From positions 248,001-312,000 of the forward strand of contig NZ_JBHTCM010000028.1 in assembly GCF_042665545.1 (NCBI RefSeq): a stretch of 64,000 bases of DNA. Direction: 5' to 3'. Both the position numbers and the translations under genes were made by a program. Within the stretch, counting starts at the first letter, position 1. Each line of letters opens with the position of its first letter. Source of the stretch: Rhodocista pekingensis. GTDB lineage: Bacteria; Pseudomonadota; Alphaproteobacteria; Azospirillales; Azospirillaceae. The notes beneath the pieces are model-generated. The model was given only the letters and a program-made list of their open reading frames with translations, made no database searches and was not told the origin of the DNA. Below are positions 17,209 to 25,425 of the stretch, piece after piece.

Positions 17209-18277
17209 TGGGCAGCCTCACCTGAAGCGCGGCGGGCCAGTCGGCGGCCGGGTCCAGGCGGACATAGGCCATGCCCGGCAGGCCGGTCTTCACGCTGGTG
17301 ATATGGCGCTTCAGCAGGTCGGCGGGGATGCGGGCCTTGATGCGGAACATCAGCTTCTGCCGCTCCTCCGCCGTCTCCACCGTCTTCGGGGTGAACTGGG
17401 CGACATCGGCCACGAAGGAGATCGAGGCCGGAATGACCAGGTGCGGGGCCGCATCCAGCACGATCCGCGCCTCCCCGCCCAGGGCCGTCCGGCCGGCATC
17501 CGCGGTGGGCAGGAAGAAGGTCATGTAGACGTCGGCGAGATCGACCATGTTCAGCACGGCCCCGCCGGCCGACAGCACCTCGCCGGGCTGGGCCACGCGG
17601 TACTGCACCCGGCCGTCGCGCGGGGCGCGCAGGGTGCTGTCGTCGATGTCGGCCTGGATGCGCTGGAGGGTGGCGCGGGTCGCCTCCACCTGCGCTTCCG
17701 CCCCGACCACCTGGGAGGTGGCGGAGCCGATCGCCGCGTCGGCCGCCGCGAGATTGGCCTTGGCCGCGGCGACGGCGGCCTTGGTGCTCTGGAACTGGGC
17801 GCGGTCGTCGTCGATCTGCTGCGGCGAGATGTTGCCGCGGGTGCCGAGATCCTGGCTGCGCGCCAGACGCTTCTGCGCCGCCACCAGCTCGGCCTCGCGC
17901 TGCGCCACGACGGCGACCGCCGCCTCCCGCTCCGCCTGCCGCTGGGTGACCAGGGAGCGGGCTGTTTCAACAGCGATCTCCACCTGGCGGAGCTGCGCCT
18001 GCGCCTCCTTGAACTGGGCGTCGAGCACGGCCGTGTCCATCACCGCCAGCACCTGGCCCGCGGTGACGAAGTCGCCCTCGTTCACCAGGATGTCCTTGAC
18101 GCGGCCGGCGGTCTTGGCGGCGGCGTCGATCTCCACCGCCTCGATCCGGCCGTTCCCGGCGGCAAAACCCGCCGGCAGCGTGTCGGGTTGCAAGGAGCGC
18201 CAGAGCGGCACGGCCACGGCGGCGACGATGGCGACCGCCCCCAGCCGCAGCCCCCAGGACTTCAACGTAGCATTCAT
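17201..18277 (-). CDS. HlyD-family periplasmic adaptor (membrane fusion protein)
   Basis: A 358-residue adaptor: N-terminal membrane anchor (about 9-25), a split biotinyl-lipoyl domain, a long alpha-helical hairpin (about 85-210, rich in Ala, Gln and Glu) and a beta-barrel (about 220-350). It links the inner-membrane ABC pump to an outer-membrane channel. The ATG at 18277 overlaps the TGA of the tetR gene (ATGA), and its own stop overlaps the ATPase start by 8 bases, so tetR-hlyD-rbbA-ABC2 is one operon. No outer-membrane factor gene is in the window. Confidence 0.92.
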   Translation of the reverse strand: MNATLKSWGLRLGAVAIVAAVAVPLWRSLQPDTLPAGFAAGNGRIEAVEIDAAAKTAGRVKDILVNEGDFVTAGQVLAVMDTAVLDAQFKEAQAQLRQVEIAVETARSLVTQRQAEREAAVAVVAQREAELVAAQKRLARSQDLGTRGNISPQQIDDDRAQFQSTKAAVAAAKANLAAADAAIGSATSQVVGAEAQVEATRATLQRIQADIDDSTLRAPRDGRVQYRVAQPGEVLSAGGAVLNMVDLADVYMTFFLPTADAGRTALGGEARIVLDAAPHLVIPASISFVADVAQFTPKTVETAEERQKLMFRIKARIPADLLKRHITSVKTGLPGMAYVRLDPAADWPAALQVRLPNG

Positions 18278-18933
18278 GGCTCGACCCCAGAGAGTGCGAC
18301 CCCGCCGGGCGGGGCTTGCCTGCGCCGCGGCGCGAAGGTGGTGAGGAAGTACCGGACCAGCGCCAGGGCATGGTCGGGCGTCGGAAAGTGGGCGGGAAAG
18401 CGCAGCACGTCGCTGAAGAGGCCCAGCAGGAAGGCGTGCAGGGCCGCCGCCTGCACTTCCGGAACGCCGGGAGCGACGAGCCCCCTGTCCTGGAGGCGGG
18501 CGAAGAAACGGGCCAGGGAAGCGAGGAACTGCTGCCGCTGGACCTGCTCGTGCTCCAGGATGGCCGCCATCTCCTCCGTATGCTCGCATTTCAGCAGCAC
18601 GATGGTGAGGACCCGGCGGGTCCGGTCGTCCTCGAAGAGCCGCATGAGGACGTCGGTGATCTGCGCTTCCATGCGCGCGAACGCGTCGGGCGGGTCATCC
18701 TCGATCAGGCGGTAGAGCAGGTCCGTCAATGGCTGGCGGACACGCTGGTGGACCGCCTCCAGCAGGGCGGCCTTGCTGTCGAAATGCCAGTAGATGGCGC
18801 CCCGGGTGACGCCGGCGGCCAGAGCCACCTGCTCCAGCGTCGTGCGGGCGACGCCGCGGTCGTAGAACACGGTCTCGGCCGCATCCAGAATGCGTTCGCG
18901 TGTCCGTTCCGCGTCTTCCTTGGTGCGGCGCAT
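18274..18933 (-). CDS. TetR/AcrR-family repressor of the efflux operon
   Basis: A 219-residue regulator. The helix-turn-helix lies at about 26-60 (TTLEQVALAAGVTRGAIYWHF, near-consensus for AcrR/TtgR repressors), followed by an all-helical ligand domain. It is the first gene of the efflux operon and ends in ATGA shared with hlyD. I start at the ATG at 18933, which has GGGAG eight bases upstream; a longer in-frame start would lie inside the operator. A palindrome at 18959-18980 overlapping the promoter implies autorepression released by a pump substrate. Confidence 0.92.
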   Translation of the reverse strand: MRRTKEDAERTRERILDAAETVFYDRGVARTTLEQVALAAGVTRGAIYWHFDSKAALLEAVHQRVRQPLTDLLYRLIEDDPPDAFARMEAQITDVLMRLFEDDRTRRVLTIVLLKCEHTEEMAAILEHEQVQRQQFLASLARFFARLQDRGLVAPGVPEVQAAALHAFLLGLFSDVLRFPAHFPTPDHALALVRYFLTTFAPRRRQAPPGGVALSGVEP

Positions 18934-18958
18934 GGTGGCGCTCCCGGCGGGCAACGCC

Positions 18959-18989
18959 ACAAACATACACGAATGTTTGTATAGGCCAA
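18959..18989 (-). promoter_or_regulatory. Promoter and palindromic operator of the tetR-efflux operon
   Basis: The plus strand reads ACAAACAT (18959-18966), a 6-base centre, then ATGTTTGT (18973-18980): a perfect 8-bp dyad. It resembles the AcrR operator. On the minus strand TTGGCC (-35, 18984-18989) and TATGTT (-10, 18962-18967) are 16 bases apart, so the dyad covers the spacer and the -10 box. The binding protein is inferred to be the TetR encoded just downstream. Confidence 0.75.
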
Positions 18990-19030
18990 GCCCGGAATGG
19001 CCGCAGGCAGCGGCCTTCCGGCAGGGTCAG

Positions 19031-19053
19031 CCCCCGGGGCGATGCCCCGGGGG
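19031..19053 (-). terminator. Terminator-like hairpin after the TonB receptor
   Basis: A perfect 10-base-pair stem (CCCCCGGGGC / GCCCCGGGGG) with loop GAT starts 8 bases past the receptor stop. It has no T-run. Confidence 0.55.
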
Positions 19054-19061
19054 GGGGCCGA

Positions 19062-21569
19062 TCAGAAGCGCACGGAGAGATCGACGCCGAGCATGCGCGG
19101 TTCGGACAGGGCCGAGAACACCGTGCCCAGCGTGTCCGCCGTCAGCCGGTTGAGGGAGGTGACGTAGCGGTTGTCGAAGACGTTGTTGGCGAAGGCCGCC
19201 ACGGTGTAGGCGCCGCTGGCGCTGGTCCAGGCGACGCGCAGGTCCGTGCGGTGGTAGGGGCCGCCGACATTGAAGGGCAGAATGTCGCCGCAGGTGCCGA
19301 CCGCCAGCGTCTCCGTGTTGCAGCGCGGCGCCCCGCGGTAGGCGTGCTGCACGGCGACCTGCACCGTGGCCCCGTCGCCCAGCGGCTGCGTCCAGGCCGC
19401 CCCGCCGGAGAGCGTCCAGTGCGGTTCCCCCGTCGGCTGGCCGGAGAGATCCAGCCCCTCCCGCGTCACCTTGCTGTCGATCTCCGCATCGATCCAGGAG
19501 ACGGCCAGATTGATCTCCAGCGGGTCGATCGGACGCCACAGGGCGTCGAAATCGATGCCCACCGCCTTGTCGTCGCTGGTCTCCACGATGTACTGCGGCA
19601 CGCTGGAACCGGAGGTCTCCTGCACCAGCCGGACCCGCTGCTTGTCGTCGTAGAAGTATTTGTAGCCGGCGACATTGACCTGAAGTCCGGCCTCCGGGAA
19701 GCTGGTCTTCACGCCGATCTCGTAGTTGCGGACCTTCTCGTTGTCGAAGCGGGACAGCGGCTCCACGCTGTTGAAGCCGCCGGCCTTGTAGCCCTGGGTG
19801 TAGGAGGCATAGGCCATGACGCTGTCCGTGAGGGCGTAGTCCAGCACGACGCGGGGGCTGAAGTCCGTCCAGCTGTCCGACAGTTCCACCTTGCGCCCTT
19901 CCAGGGCGCCGACATCGAACACCACGTCGAAGCGCAGCGCCTCCGGCGGCACGCCGGCAAGGTCCAGCACGCCGAGGTCGGCCAGCGTCCGGATCGTCTC
20001 GTCCAGTTCCGGCGCCAGACGCGGACCGTTGAACCAGGAGAAGGTCTTCTTGTCGTAGGTCAGGCGGCCGCCGAGCGTCAGGTTGAGGCGGTCGGTGACG
20101 TGCCAGATGGCATCGCCATAGACGGCGTAGGCCTTGAAGGTGCCCTCGTTCGCCATCGTCTCGTTCCAGCTGTTGCCGAGCAGCCGGAACGGGATGCCGA
20201 AGGGGATCAGGACGAAGTTCTCCAGGTCGGAGAAGGGCGTGCCGGCACCGATGTTGCCCAGCACGGCGTTGATGGAGTCGGTCGTGGCGCTGGTGCTGGC
20301 CTGCTGCTTGGCCTTCTCATGCCAGAAGCTGGCGCCGGCGACCCAGTCCACCGGCCCGGCCGTGCCCGACAGCTTGAATTCCTGGTAGAAGCTGGTGTTG
20401 TCCTCGATGTTGTTGGTGTCGAAGTAGAGGTCGCGCCGGTTGGTGCCGTCCTCGTCCTCGCGGTTCTCCGTCTCGAAGTGGCGGAAGGCCGTCAGCGAGG
20501 TCAGCTCGCCCCAGCTCAGCGGGTGGGTCAGAGTCAGGGTGATGCTGTCCAGCTCCCGCGTCTCATGGTTGTCGATGACGTCGTTCAGCACCGGCCCGTC
20601 GCGCGGGTCGATGAAGGAGGACGGATCGTAGGGCAGCGACGGACGACCCGGAAAAGCCGGGACGTCGATGACGCTGATCGCCGGCCGGGCGTCCTGGTCC
20701 AGCTCCTCATGCTCCCAGGTCAGGATCGCGTTGGTCCCGGACAGGGGGCCCCAGCGCAGGGCGGCGCGGGTGGCCCAGTTGTCCTCCCGCGACAGGCCCT
20801 CGCCGGTGGCATCGTCCTTCAACCAGCCGTCGCGCTGGTTGAACACGGCATTGACGCGCAGCGCCAGATCGTCGCCGGCCGGCAGGTTCATCATCGCCTC
20901 GGCCCGGCGCTTGTCGTAGCTGCCGAGGCGGAACAGGAAGCGGCCCTCCGCCTCGTCCGACGGCTTGCGGGTGATGATGGAAACCGCGCCGGCGGCGGAG
21001 TTGCGGCCGAACAGGGTGCCCTGCGGACCCTTCAGCACCTCGATCCGCTCGACATCGTTGAAGGCCAGCAGCGAGGCGCCGGAGCGGGCCGCGTAGAAGC
21101 CGTCCACATAGATGCCGACGGCCGGGTCCGTGCCGACGCCGAAATCATCGGTGACGACGCCGCGGATCGTGTATTTCGGCTGGGTCGGGCTGTCCGCCTT
21201 GACCTGGAGGCCCGGCACGAAGGCGGCAAGGTCGCCCATGTCCTGTGCGGCCACCCGTTCGATGCGGGCCGAATCCACGACCTGGAGGCTGATCGGCACA
21301 TCCTGCGCCGACTGCTGCCGACGCTGCGCGGTGACGACGATCTCCTCCACCGCGGCGCGGCGCTGGGGCTCCGGCGCCGTCTGCGCCAGGACCGGTCCGG
21401 CGCCGGCCGCCTGGATCAGCGCGACCGGCGCCACCAGGCCGAACAGCCGGACCAGCCGCTGCGGTACCGCATGCCGGTCCGTGCCCCCGTCCGTGGCCCG
21501 GTCCGTGGGCCTGTCGGTGGATGCGCGCGCCGTTGAGACCCGCGCGCAGGTTTCCCGTCTCTTCTCCAT
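19062..21569 (-). CDS. TonB-dependent outer-membrane receptor
   Basis: An 835-residue receptor. After a Thr/Asp/Arg-rich leader and a hydrophobic signal segment (about 38-60, ending in VLAQ), a TonB box-like EIVVTAQR opens the plug (about 75-190, with GTLFGRNSAAGAVSI). The 22-strand barrel ends in Phe (SVRF). The ATG at 21569 has GGAAGGGGGGAG just upstream; an in-frame ATG at 21746 would add 59 residues. The leader contains four 12-base repeats. The receptor lies downstream of the di-haem and beta-helix lipoprotein genes, so it probably imports or senses what they handle. The substrate is unknown; the sequence looks like the broad iron-complex/organic-ligand class. Confidence 0.9.
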   Translation of the reverse strand: MEKRRETCARVSTARASTDRPTDRATDGGTDRHAVPQRLVRLFGLVAPVALIQAAGAGPVLAQTAPEPQRRAAVEEIVVTAQRRQQSAQDVPISLQVVDSARIERVAAQDMGDLAAFVPGLQVKADSPTQPKYTIRGVVTDDFGVGTDPAVGIYVDGFYAARSGASLLAFNDVERIEVLKGPQGTLFGRNSAAGAVSIITRKPSDEAEGRFLFRLGSYDKRRAEAMMNLPAGDDLALRVNAVFNQRDGWLKDDATGEGLSREDNWATRAALRWGPLSGTNAILTWEHEELDQDARPAISVIDVPAFPGRPSLPYDPSSFIDPRDGPVLNDVIDNHETRELDSITLTLTHPLSWGELTSLTAFRHFETENREDEDGTNRRDLYFDTNNIEDNTSFYQEFKLSGTAGPVDWVAGASFWHEKAKQQASTSATTDSINAVLGNIGAGTPFSDLENFVLIPFGIPFRLLGNSWNETMANEGTFKAYAVYGDAIWHVTDRLNLTLGGRLTYDKKTFSWFNGPRLAPELDETIRTLADLGVLDLAGVPPEALRFDVVFDVGALEGRKVELSDSWTDFSPRVVLDYALTDSVMAYASYTQGYKAGGFNSVEPLSRFDNEKVRNYEIGVKTSFPEAGLQVNVAGYKYFYDDKQRVRLVQETSGSSVPQYIVETSDDKAVGIDFDALWRPIDPLEINLAVSWIDAEIDSKVTREGLDLSGQPTGEPHWTLSGGAAWTQPLGDGATVQVAVQHAYRGAPRCNTETLAVGTCGDILPFNVGGPYHRTDLRVAWTSASGAYTVAAFANNVFDNRYVTSLNRLTADTLGTVFSALSEPRMLGVDLSVRF
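21476..21523 (-). repeat. 12-bp tandem repeat in the receptor leader, four copies
   Basis: Four imperfect 12-base units (GGTCCGTGCCCC-like on the plus strand) encode Thr-Asp-Arg/Gly repeats just before the signal peptide. The unit length is a multiple of three, so copy-number change would not shift the frame. Confidence 0.6.
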
Positions 21570-21639
21570 GCTCCCCCCTTCCGGCCCGCAGTCCCCCGCG
21601 CCGGGAGGGCCGGCCGAAGGGGCAGCGGGCGCCTTGTTG

Positions 21640-21675
21640 CTGTTCTGATCGTTGGTATTCTGATCGTTGCTGTTC
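21640..21675 (-). repeat. 15-bp tandem repeat upstream of the TonB receptor
   Basis: CTGTTCTGATCGTTG is followed directly by GTATTCTGATCGTTG and then a partial third unit CTGTTC; GTTG also precedes the first copy. The array lies 70-105 bases before the chosen start. It stays in frame with a longer alternative reading frame (Asn-Asp-Gln-Asn units), so it may be either a regulatory repeat or part of an N-terminal extension. Confidence 0.6.
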
Positions 21676-21817
21676 CCGGATGTGCCCGGGTATTCCCGCG
21701 TCCTCCGCCCGGCACGGCCGTGCCGGCGCCAGTCCGCGGCAGTCATCTACTCACGCTGTCCGGCCCCTGGGCTCCGCCGCCGGCAGGCGTCCTGCCCTCC
21801 TCCTTTCCGGAAATGCC

Positions 21818-22993
21818 TCAGTCGCAGCGGCCCGCCATGGCGGCGACCCAGTCGCGGATCAGGGCGACGCCCTGGTCGTGCGCCAGCGTCCGCCCCAGCT
21901 CCGGCATCATGGCGCCGGGCTTCACCGATGCCAGACGGTAGACGAGGATGGACTCGTGCGGCCGGCCCGGCACGATGTCGAAGCGGTGGCCGCCGGTGCC
22001 CTGCCCCGCCGCCACCGGCGGCTTGCAGAAGCCCAGTTCGCGCGCGTCCGTCACCTCCGCCCCGAGATGCAGGCCGGAGGTCTTCGCCGCCCCCGCCGGG
22101 TTGTGGCAATGACCGCAGTTGATGTCGAGATAGGCCCGCGCCCGTGCCTCCAGCGGCTGCGCCGTGTCGCGCCAGTCGGCGTTGCGCGGGGCGGCCGCCG
22201 GCTCCGGCGCGCCGGTCAGGTAGCCCGCCGCCGCCAGATGACGGAGCTGGTTCTCCCGGCCGCCGGGATAGTCGAAATCGACGTTCAGGTGGCGCGCCTT
22301 GGGGCCGATCGGCTGGAAGGCCCGGCTGGCCAGATTGTCCACATGGCAGCCGGCGCACTGGTTGGCGTTCGGCATCACATAGGCGAACCGCTCCCGGCTG
22401 CCATCCTCCCGCGCCAGCGTGAGCGGGATGACGGCCCCGGTCCGGTGCAGGCGCGCATCCTTCTGGTCGGCATCCCAGAGATAGGGCAGCGCCGCCCAGC
22501 CGCTTTCCCGCCGGACCAGGACCCGCGTCTCGATCAGCCGGACACGGGAGAGGTCCAGTCCAAACCCGCCCTGCCCGGCCCCGCCCTGGCCCGCGGTCCG
22601 GTCGCCGGGCGCGACGAGTCCATCCTCCGCCCCGGCACGGGGATAGTAGAAGGTCTTGGTGATGACGGTGCCGACCGGGAAGTCGAAGGTCGCCGCCGCG
22701 TCGTAGCGGGCGGAGGTGCCGGCCGGCATCCAGATCGTGCGCAGCTTGCCGGCATGATCGGTGAACAGTGGCGTCGCCAGATCGTAGGGCACGACGCCCC
22801 CGGCCAGGGTCAGTCGGCCGCCGGCGACGGGGAGCACGCCCCAGTCGCTGAGGCGTTCGGGGTTCTCCCCGGCATGGAAGACGACGGCGGACGGACCGGC
22901 CGGCGCCTCGGTCGCCGTGCCGTTGCCCCCGTCGCAGCCGGCCGCCGCGAGCAGGGCGGCGGCAAGCGCGATCGCACGGACCCGCGCGCGCAT
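21818..22993 (-). CDS. Di-haem c-type lipoprotein, SO2930/HNE_0200 family (TIGR03806-like)
   Basis: A 391-residue lipoprotein. The signal peptide ends in a lipobox (LAAAGC, C20). There are two CxxCH haem sites: CAGCH at 213-217 and CGHCH at 293-297, each in a conserved setting (NANQCAGCH; DINCGHCHNP). The family has unknown function and is known to sit next to the beta-helix family TIGR03805, exactly as here. The ATG at 22993 shares its A with the TGA of the upstream gene (TGATG), so the two are translationally coupled; a GTG one codon earlier is also possible. It is likely an envelope electron carrier or oxidase-like partner. Confidence 0.88.
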   Translation of the reverse strand: MRARVRAIALAAALLAAAGCDGGNGTATEAPAGPSAVVFHAGENPERLSDWGVLPVAGGRLTLAGGVVPYDLATPLFTDHAGKLRTIWMPAGTSARYDAAATFDFPVGTVITKTFYYPRAGAEDGLVAPGDRTAGQGGAGQGGFGLDLSRVRLIETRVLVRRESGWAALPYLWDADQKDARLHRTGAVIPLTLAREDGSRERFAYVMPNANQCAGCHVDNLASRAFQPIGPKARHLNVDFDYPGGRENQLRHLAAAGYLTGAPEPAAAPRNADWRDTAQPLEARARAYLDINCGHCHNPAGAAKTSGLHLGAEVTDARELGFCKPPVAAGQGTGGHRFDIVPGRPHESILVYRLASVKPGAMMPELGRTLAHDQGVALIRDWVAAMAGRCD

Positions 22994-24300
22994 CACGCCC
23001 CCTTCTTCGTCAACTGGTCCAGCGGGGGTGCCAGTTCCACCGGCGCGCGCCTGGGCAGGGTGCAGTCATGCGCAGCCATGTCCACGCCCGGGTTCTTGTT
23101 GCCGTTGGGACCGTCCACGTTCAGCATCCGCGCCTCGCCGTTGGCGACGCAGATCGCCAGTTCCAGCGGCAGCCTGCCGTCCACCAGCTTCTTCGGATCG
23201 ATCCAGCCGTCCCAGAGGATGTCCGGAAAGCGCCCGAACGGGCCGTAGAGCAGCGTCTTCAGGGTCTTCAGCTCGATCCCGTCGGGCGAGCCGCCGCCAC
23301 CGGAGAAGCGGTTGTCGTAGATGAAGATGCGTTCGGGATAGGGATCGAAGGTCTCCGCCACGCCGTACTGGTTCATGTAGCCGGTGGAGAAGTAGCTGGA
23401 GATGATGATGTTCGCCGTGTCGTTGTCGGCGACCTCGTTGGCGAAGATCTCCACCTCGTCGTTGGAGTTCACGATGATGCCCGTGCCGGCGGGGACCGAG
23501 GCGACGGCGGCGCCCTTGGCCGCGAAGTTGCCGGTATTGTTGGCGAAGACCCGGTTGTTGAAGACCCGCGTGCCGTGCCCCGCCACCGGCAGGTTCGGCA
23601 TGTTGAAGACCAGGATGCCGCCGGTATTGCGGGTCGCCACGTTCTCGTAGACGTCCGCGTTCACCGTGTTCTCGATCTCGATGCCGGCGACGTTCAGTTC
23701 CGCCCGGTTGCGCCGCACCACCACGTCGCGCGACTGGCCGACATAGATGCCGGCGTCCGACGCGCCGATGGCGACGCTGTCCTCCACCAGCACGTTCGTC
23801 GTCTGCACCGGATAGATGCCATAGGCGCCGTTCTCCGTGTCGGGGCCGTTCGTCCATTCGGTGCGGATGCGGCGGATGACGATGTTGCGCCCGTCATTGA
23901 TCTTCAGCGCGTCGCCCTTGGTGTCCTCGATCGCCAGATCCTCGATGGTGAAGTCGCTGGCGTTGACCAGCAGCCCCTCCGCCCCGGCGATCTGGCCCTT
24001 GAAGCTGAGCACGCTCCTGTCCATGCCCTCACCGCGCAGGGTCACCCCGTCCACGGTCAGGCTGAGGGAGCGGTCGAAGGCGTGGCGACCCGCGGGAACC
24101 AGGATCACGTCGCCCGGCTTCGCATCCAGGAGCTTCTGCTGAAGCGCGTCCTGGAAGCCGGCGGCCCCGGCGTCCGGCCCTCCCGCGCCCGCCTGCCCCG
24201 CCGGCGCGGTCGCCTGGGCCTGTTTCTGATCGGACTGGTCGCAGGCCGCCAGTTGTGTCGCGGCCAGCATGGCGCACAGCGCCAGCGTCATCCTGCGCAT
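22993..24300 (-). CDS. Parallel beta-helix lipoprotein (TIGR03805-like)
   Basis: A 435-residue lipoprotein. The signal peptide ends in QLAAC (C20). After an Ala/Gly/Gln linker, residues about 55-350 are a right-handed parallel beta-helix: regular rungs with Asn ladders such as VRRNRAEL, VYENVATRN, VFNNRVFANN and IFANEVADND. Such folds usually bind or cleave polysaccharides, but no lyase or hydrolase catalytic set is recognisable. GGGGGAGG just before the ATG at 24300 fixes the start. It is first in an operon with the di-haem lipoprotein and probably the TonB receptor. The family is conserved next to TIGR03806 and remains without known function. Confidence 0.88.
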   Translation of the reverse strand: MRRMTLALCAMLAATQLAACDQSDQKQAQATAPAGQAGAGGPDAGAAGFQDALQQKLLDAKPGDVILVPAGRHAFDRSLSLTVDGVTLRGEGMDRSVLSFKGQIAGAEGLLVNASDFTIEDLAIEDTKGDALKINDGRNIVIRRIRTEWTNGPDTENGAYGIYPVQTTNVLVEDSVAIGASDAGIYVGQSRDVVVRRNRAELNVAGIEIENTVNADVYENVATRNTGGILVFNMPNLPVAGHGTRVFNNRVFANNTGNFAAKGAAVASVPAGTGIIVNSNDEVEIFANEVADNDTANIIISSYFSTGYMNQYGVAETFDPYPERIFIYDNRFSGGGGSPDGIELKTLKTLLYGPFGRFPDILWDGWIDPKKLVDGRLPLELAICVANGEARMLNVDGPNGNKNPGVDMAAHDCTLPRRAPVELAPPLDQLTKKGA

Positions 24301-24489
24301 CACCCTCCCCCGTTCTTCGCGCCGGGTCGATGCCCGGTCGGACCTTTTGTCGCAGCGTGACACGCCTCCGGGCGCCCCGCAACAGAGACTTGAATCATTC
24401 TCAGTTTCGTCCTCAGGACGGACAGGCCCGCTTGCAACGCCTGCGTGCCGGACCACCTAAGCGGGGGGATCGTCAGGGTGGGACGGGAC

Positions 24490-25209
24490 ATGGGGACGGA
24501 GCGGATCGGGACCTCCGGGAACCGGGCGGAGCAACCGGCCGCCGGGGAGCGGCCGGCCGGAAGGGAGGCGGCGGGCGCGGTCGATCTGGGCAGCCGCACC
24601 ATCCCGCAGCAGCGCCGCGCCCTGATGCGGCGCGACGCCATCCTGGACGCCACGCTGGCGCTGCTGATGGAGCGCGAGGTGGGGGAGATCACGACCACCC
24701 TGATCGCCGCCCGCGCTGGCGTGCCCGTGGGGCTTGTCTACCGCTACTTTCCGAACAAGTTCGCCATCCTGTCCGAGCTGGCGCGGCGCGCCATGGACCG
24801 GGTGGACACCCGCCTGGAGGCGCTGATGGCCGGCGGCATGGAGCCGCAGGCGATCGCCCGCGCCGTGGACGAGGGCATCGAGACCATCATCGAGACCTAC
24901 CGGCTGGAGCCGGGGCCGCGGCGGCTGTTCCGCGCGGTGCGCACGGTGCCGGAACTGGCGAGCGTGCTCGCCACCTCCAACGCCCGCATGGTGGCGGCCC
25001 TGCGCCGGACGCTCGCGGCACTGCGGCCCGACGCCTCCGCCCTGGAGGTGGAGGCGGTGGCCCGGACGACGGTGCAGGTCTATACCCACCTGGAGGCCCT
25101 GGCGATCGAGTGCGACAACCCCGATCTGTTCCCGCTGCTGCTGGCGGAATGGAAGCGGCTGGCGGCCGGTTACCTGAGCCGCTTCGCCACCGGGCAGACG
25201 GGGGAATGA
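24490..25209 (+). CDS. TetR-family regulator divergent from the beta-helix operon
   Basis: A 239-residue regulator. After a basic, disordered leader, the helix-turn-helix is at about 47-80 (ITTTLIAARAGVPVGLVYRYF), followed by the helical effector domain. The ATG at 24490 is preceded by GGGACGGG; an in-frame GTG at 24445 is possible. It is transcribed away from the beta-helix lipoprotein gene with about 190 bases between, so it is the natural candidate to control that operon. No clear operator dyad is visible in the shared region. The ligand is unknown. Confidence 0.88.
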   Translation: MGTERIGTSGNRAEQPAAGERPAGREAAGAVDLGSRTIPQQRRALMRRDAILDATLALLMEREVGEITTTLIAARAGVPVGLVYRYFPNKFAILSELARRAMDRVDTRLEALMAGGMEPQAIARAVDEGIETIIETYRLEPGPRRLFRAVRTVPELASVLATSNARMVAALRRTLAALRPDASALEVEAVARTTVQVYTHLEALAIECDNPDLFPLLLAEWKRLAAGYLSRFATGQTGE

Positions 25210-25263
25210 GGGGCGTTGCGCCGATCGGTCGCTGCAAGCATGGCACGCCCGCCGAAAATCCTG

Positions 25264-25276
25264 ATGTTTCAAACAT
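25264..25276. promoter_or_regulatory. Palindrome ATGTTT-C-AAACAT before the CoA-transferase
   Basis: A perfect 6+1+6 palindrome in the gap between the TetR gene and the CoA-transferase, about 150 bases before the latter's start. Its arms resemble TetR-type half-sites, including those at 18959-18980. It may be an operator for the neighbouring TetR protein; this is not shown. Confidence 0.4.
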
Positions 25277-25425
25277 TCCAGTTGGCTAGGTTGGCTTACG
25301 CCATCGGCGCCCCGTCCCCGGCAATATCAGGCAAGTCCTGACGCCGGGCCGGATCGGCGATCCGTCCTAGCCGGGGGAACCACCCGCGGCAGCGGACCTG
25401 TGTGCCGACAACAACGAGGAAGGGA

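Noticed and set aside
12887..17301. Very long open frames opposite and overlapping the efflux genes and the HD-GYP gene (over 1100 codons)
   Set aside because: In DNA of this GC content stops are rare in several frames. These frames are Arg/Gly/Pro/Ala-rich, have no domain motifs and lie opposite genes with clear families.
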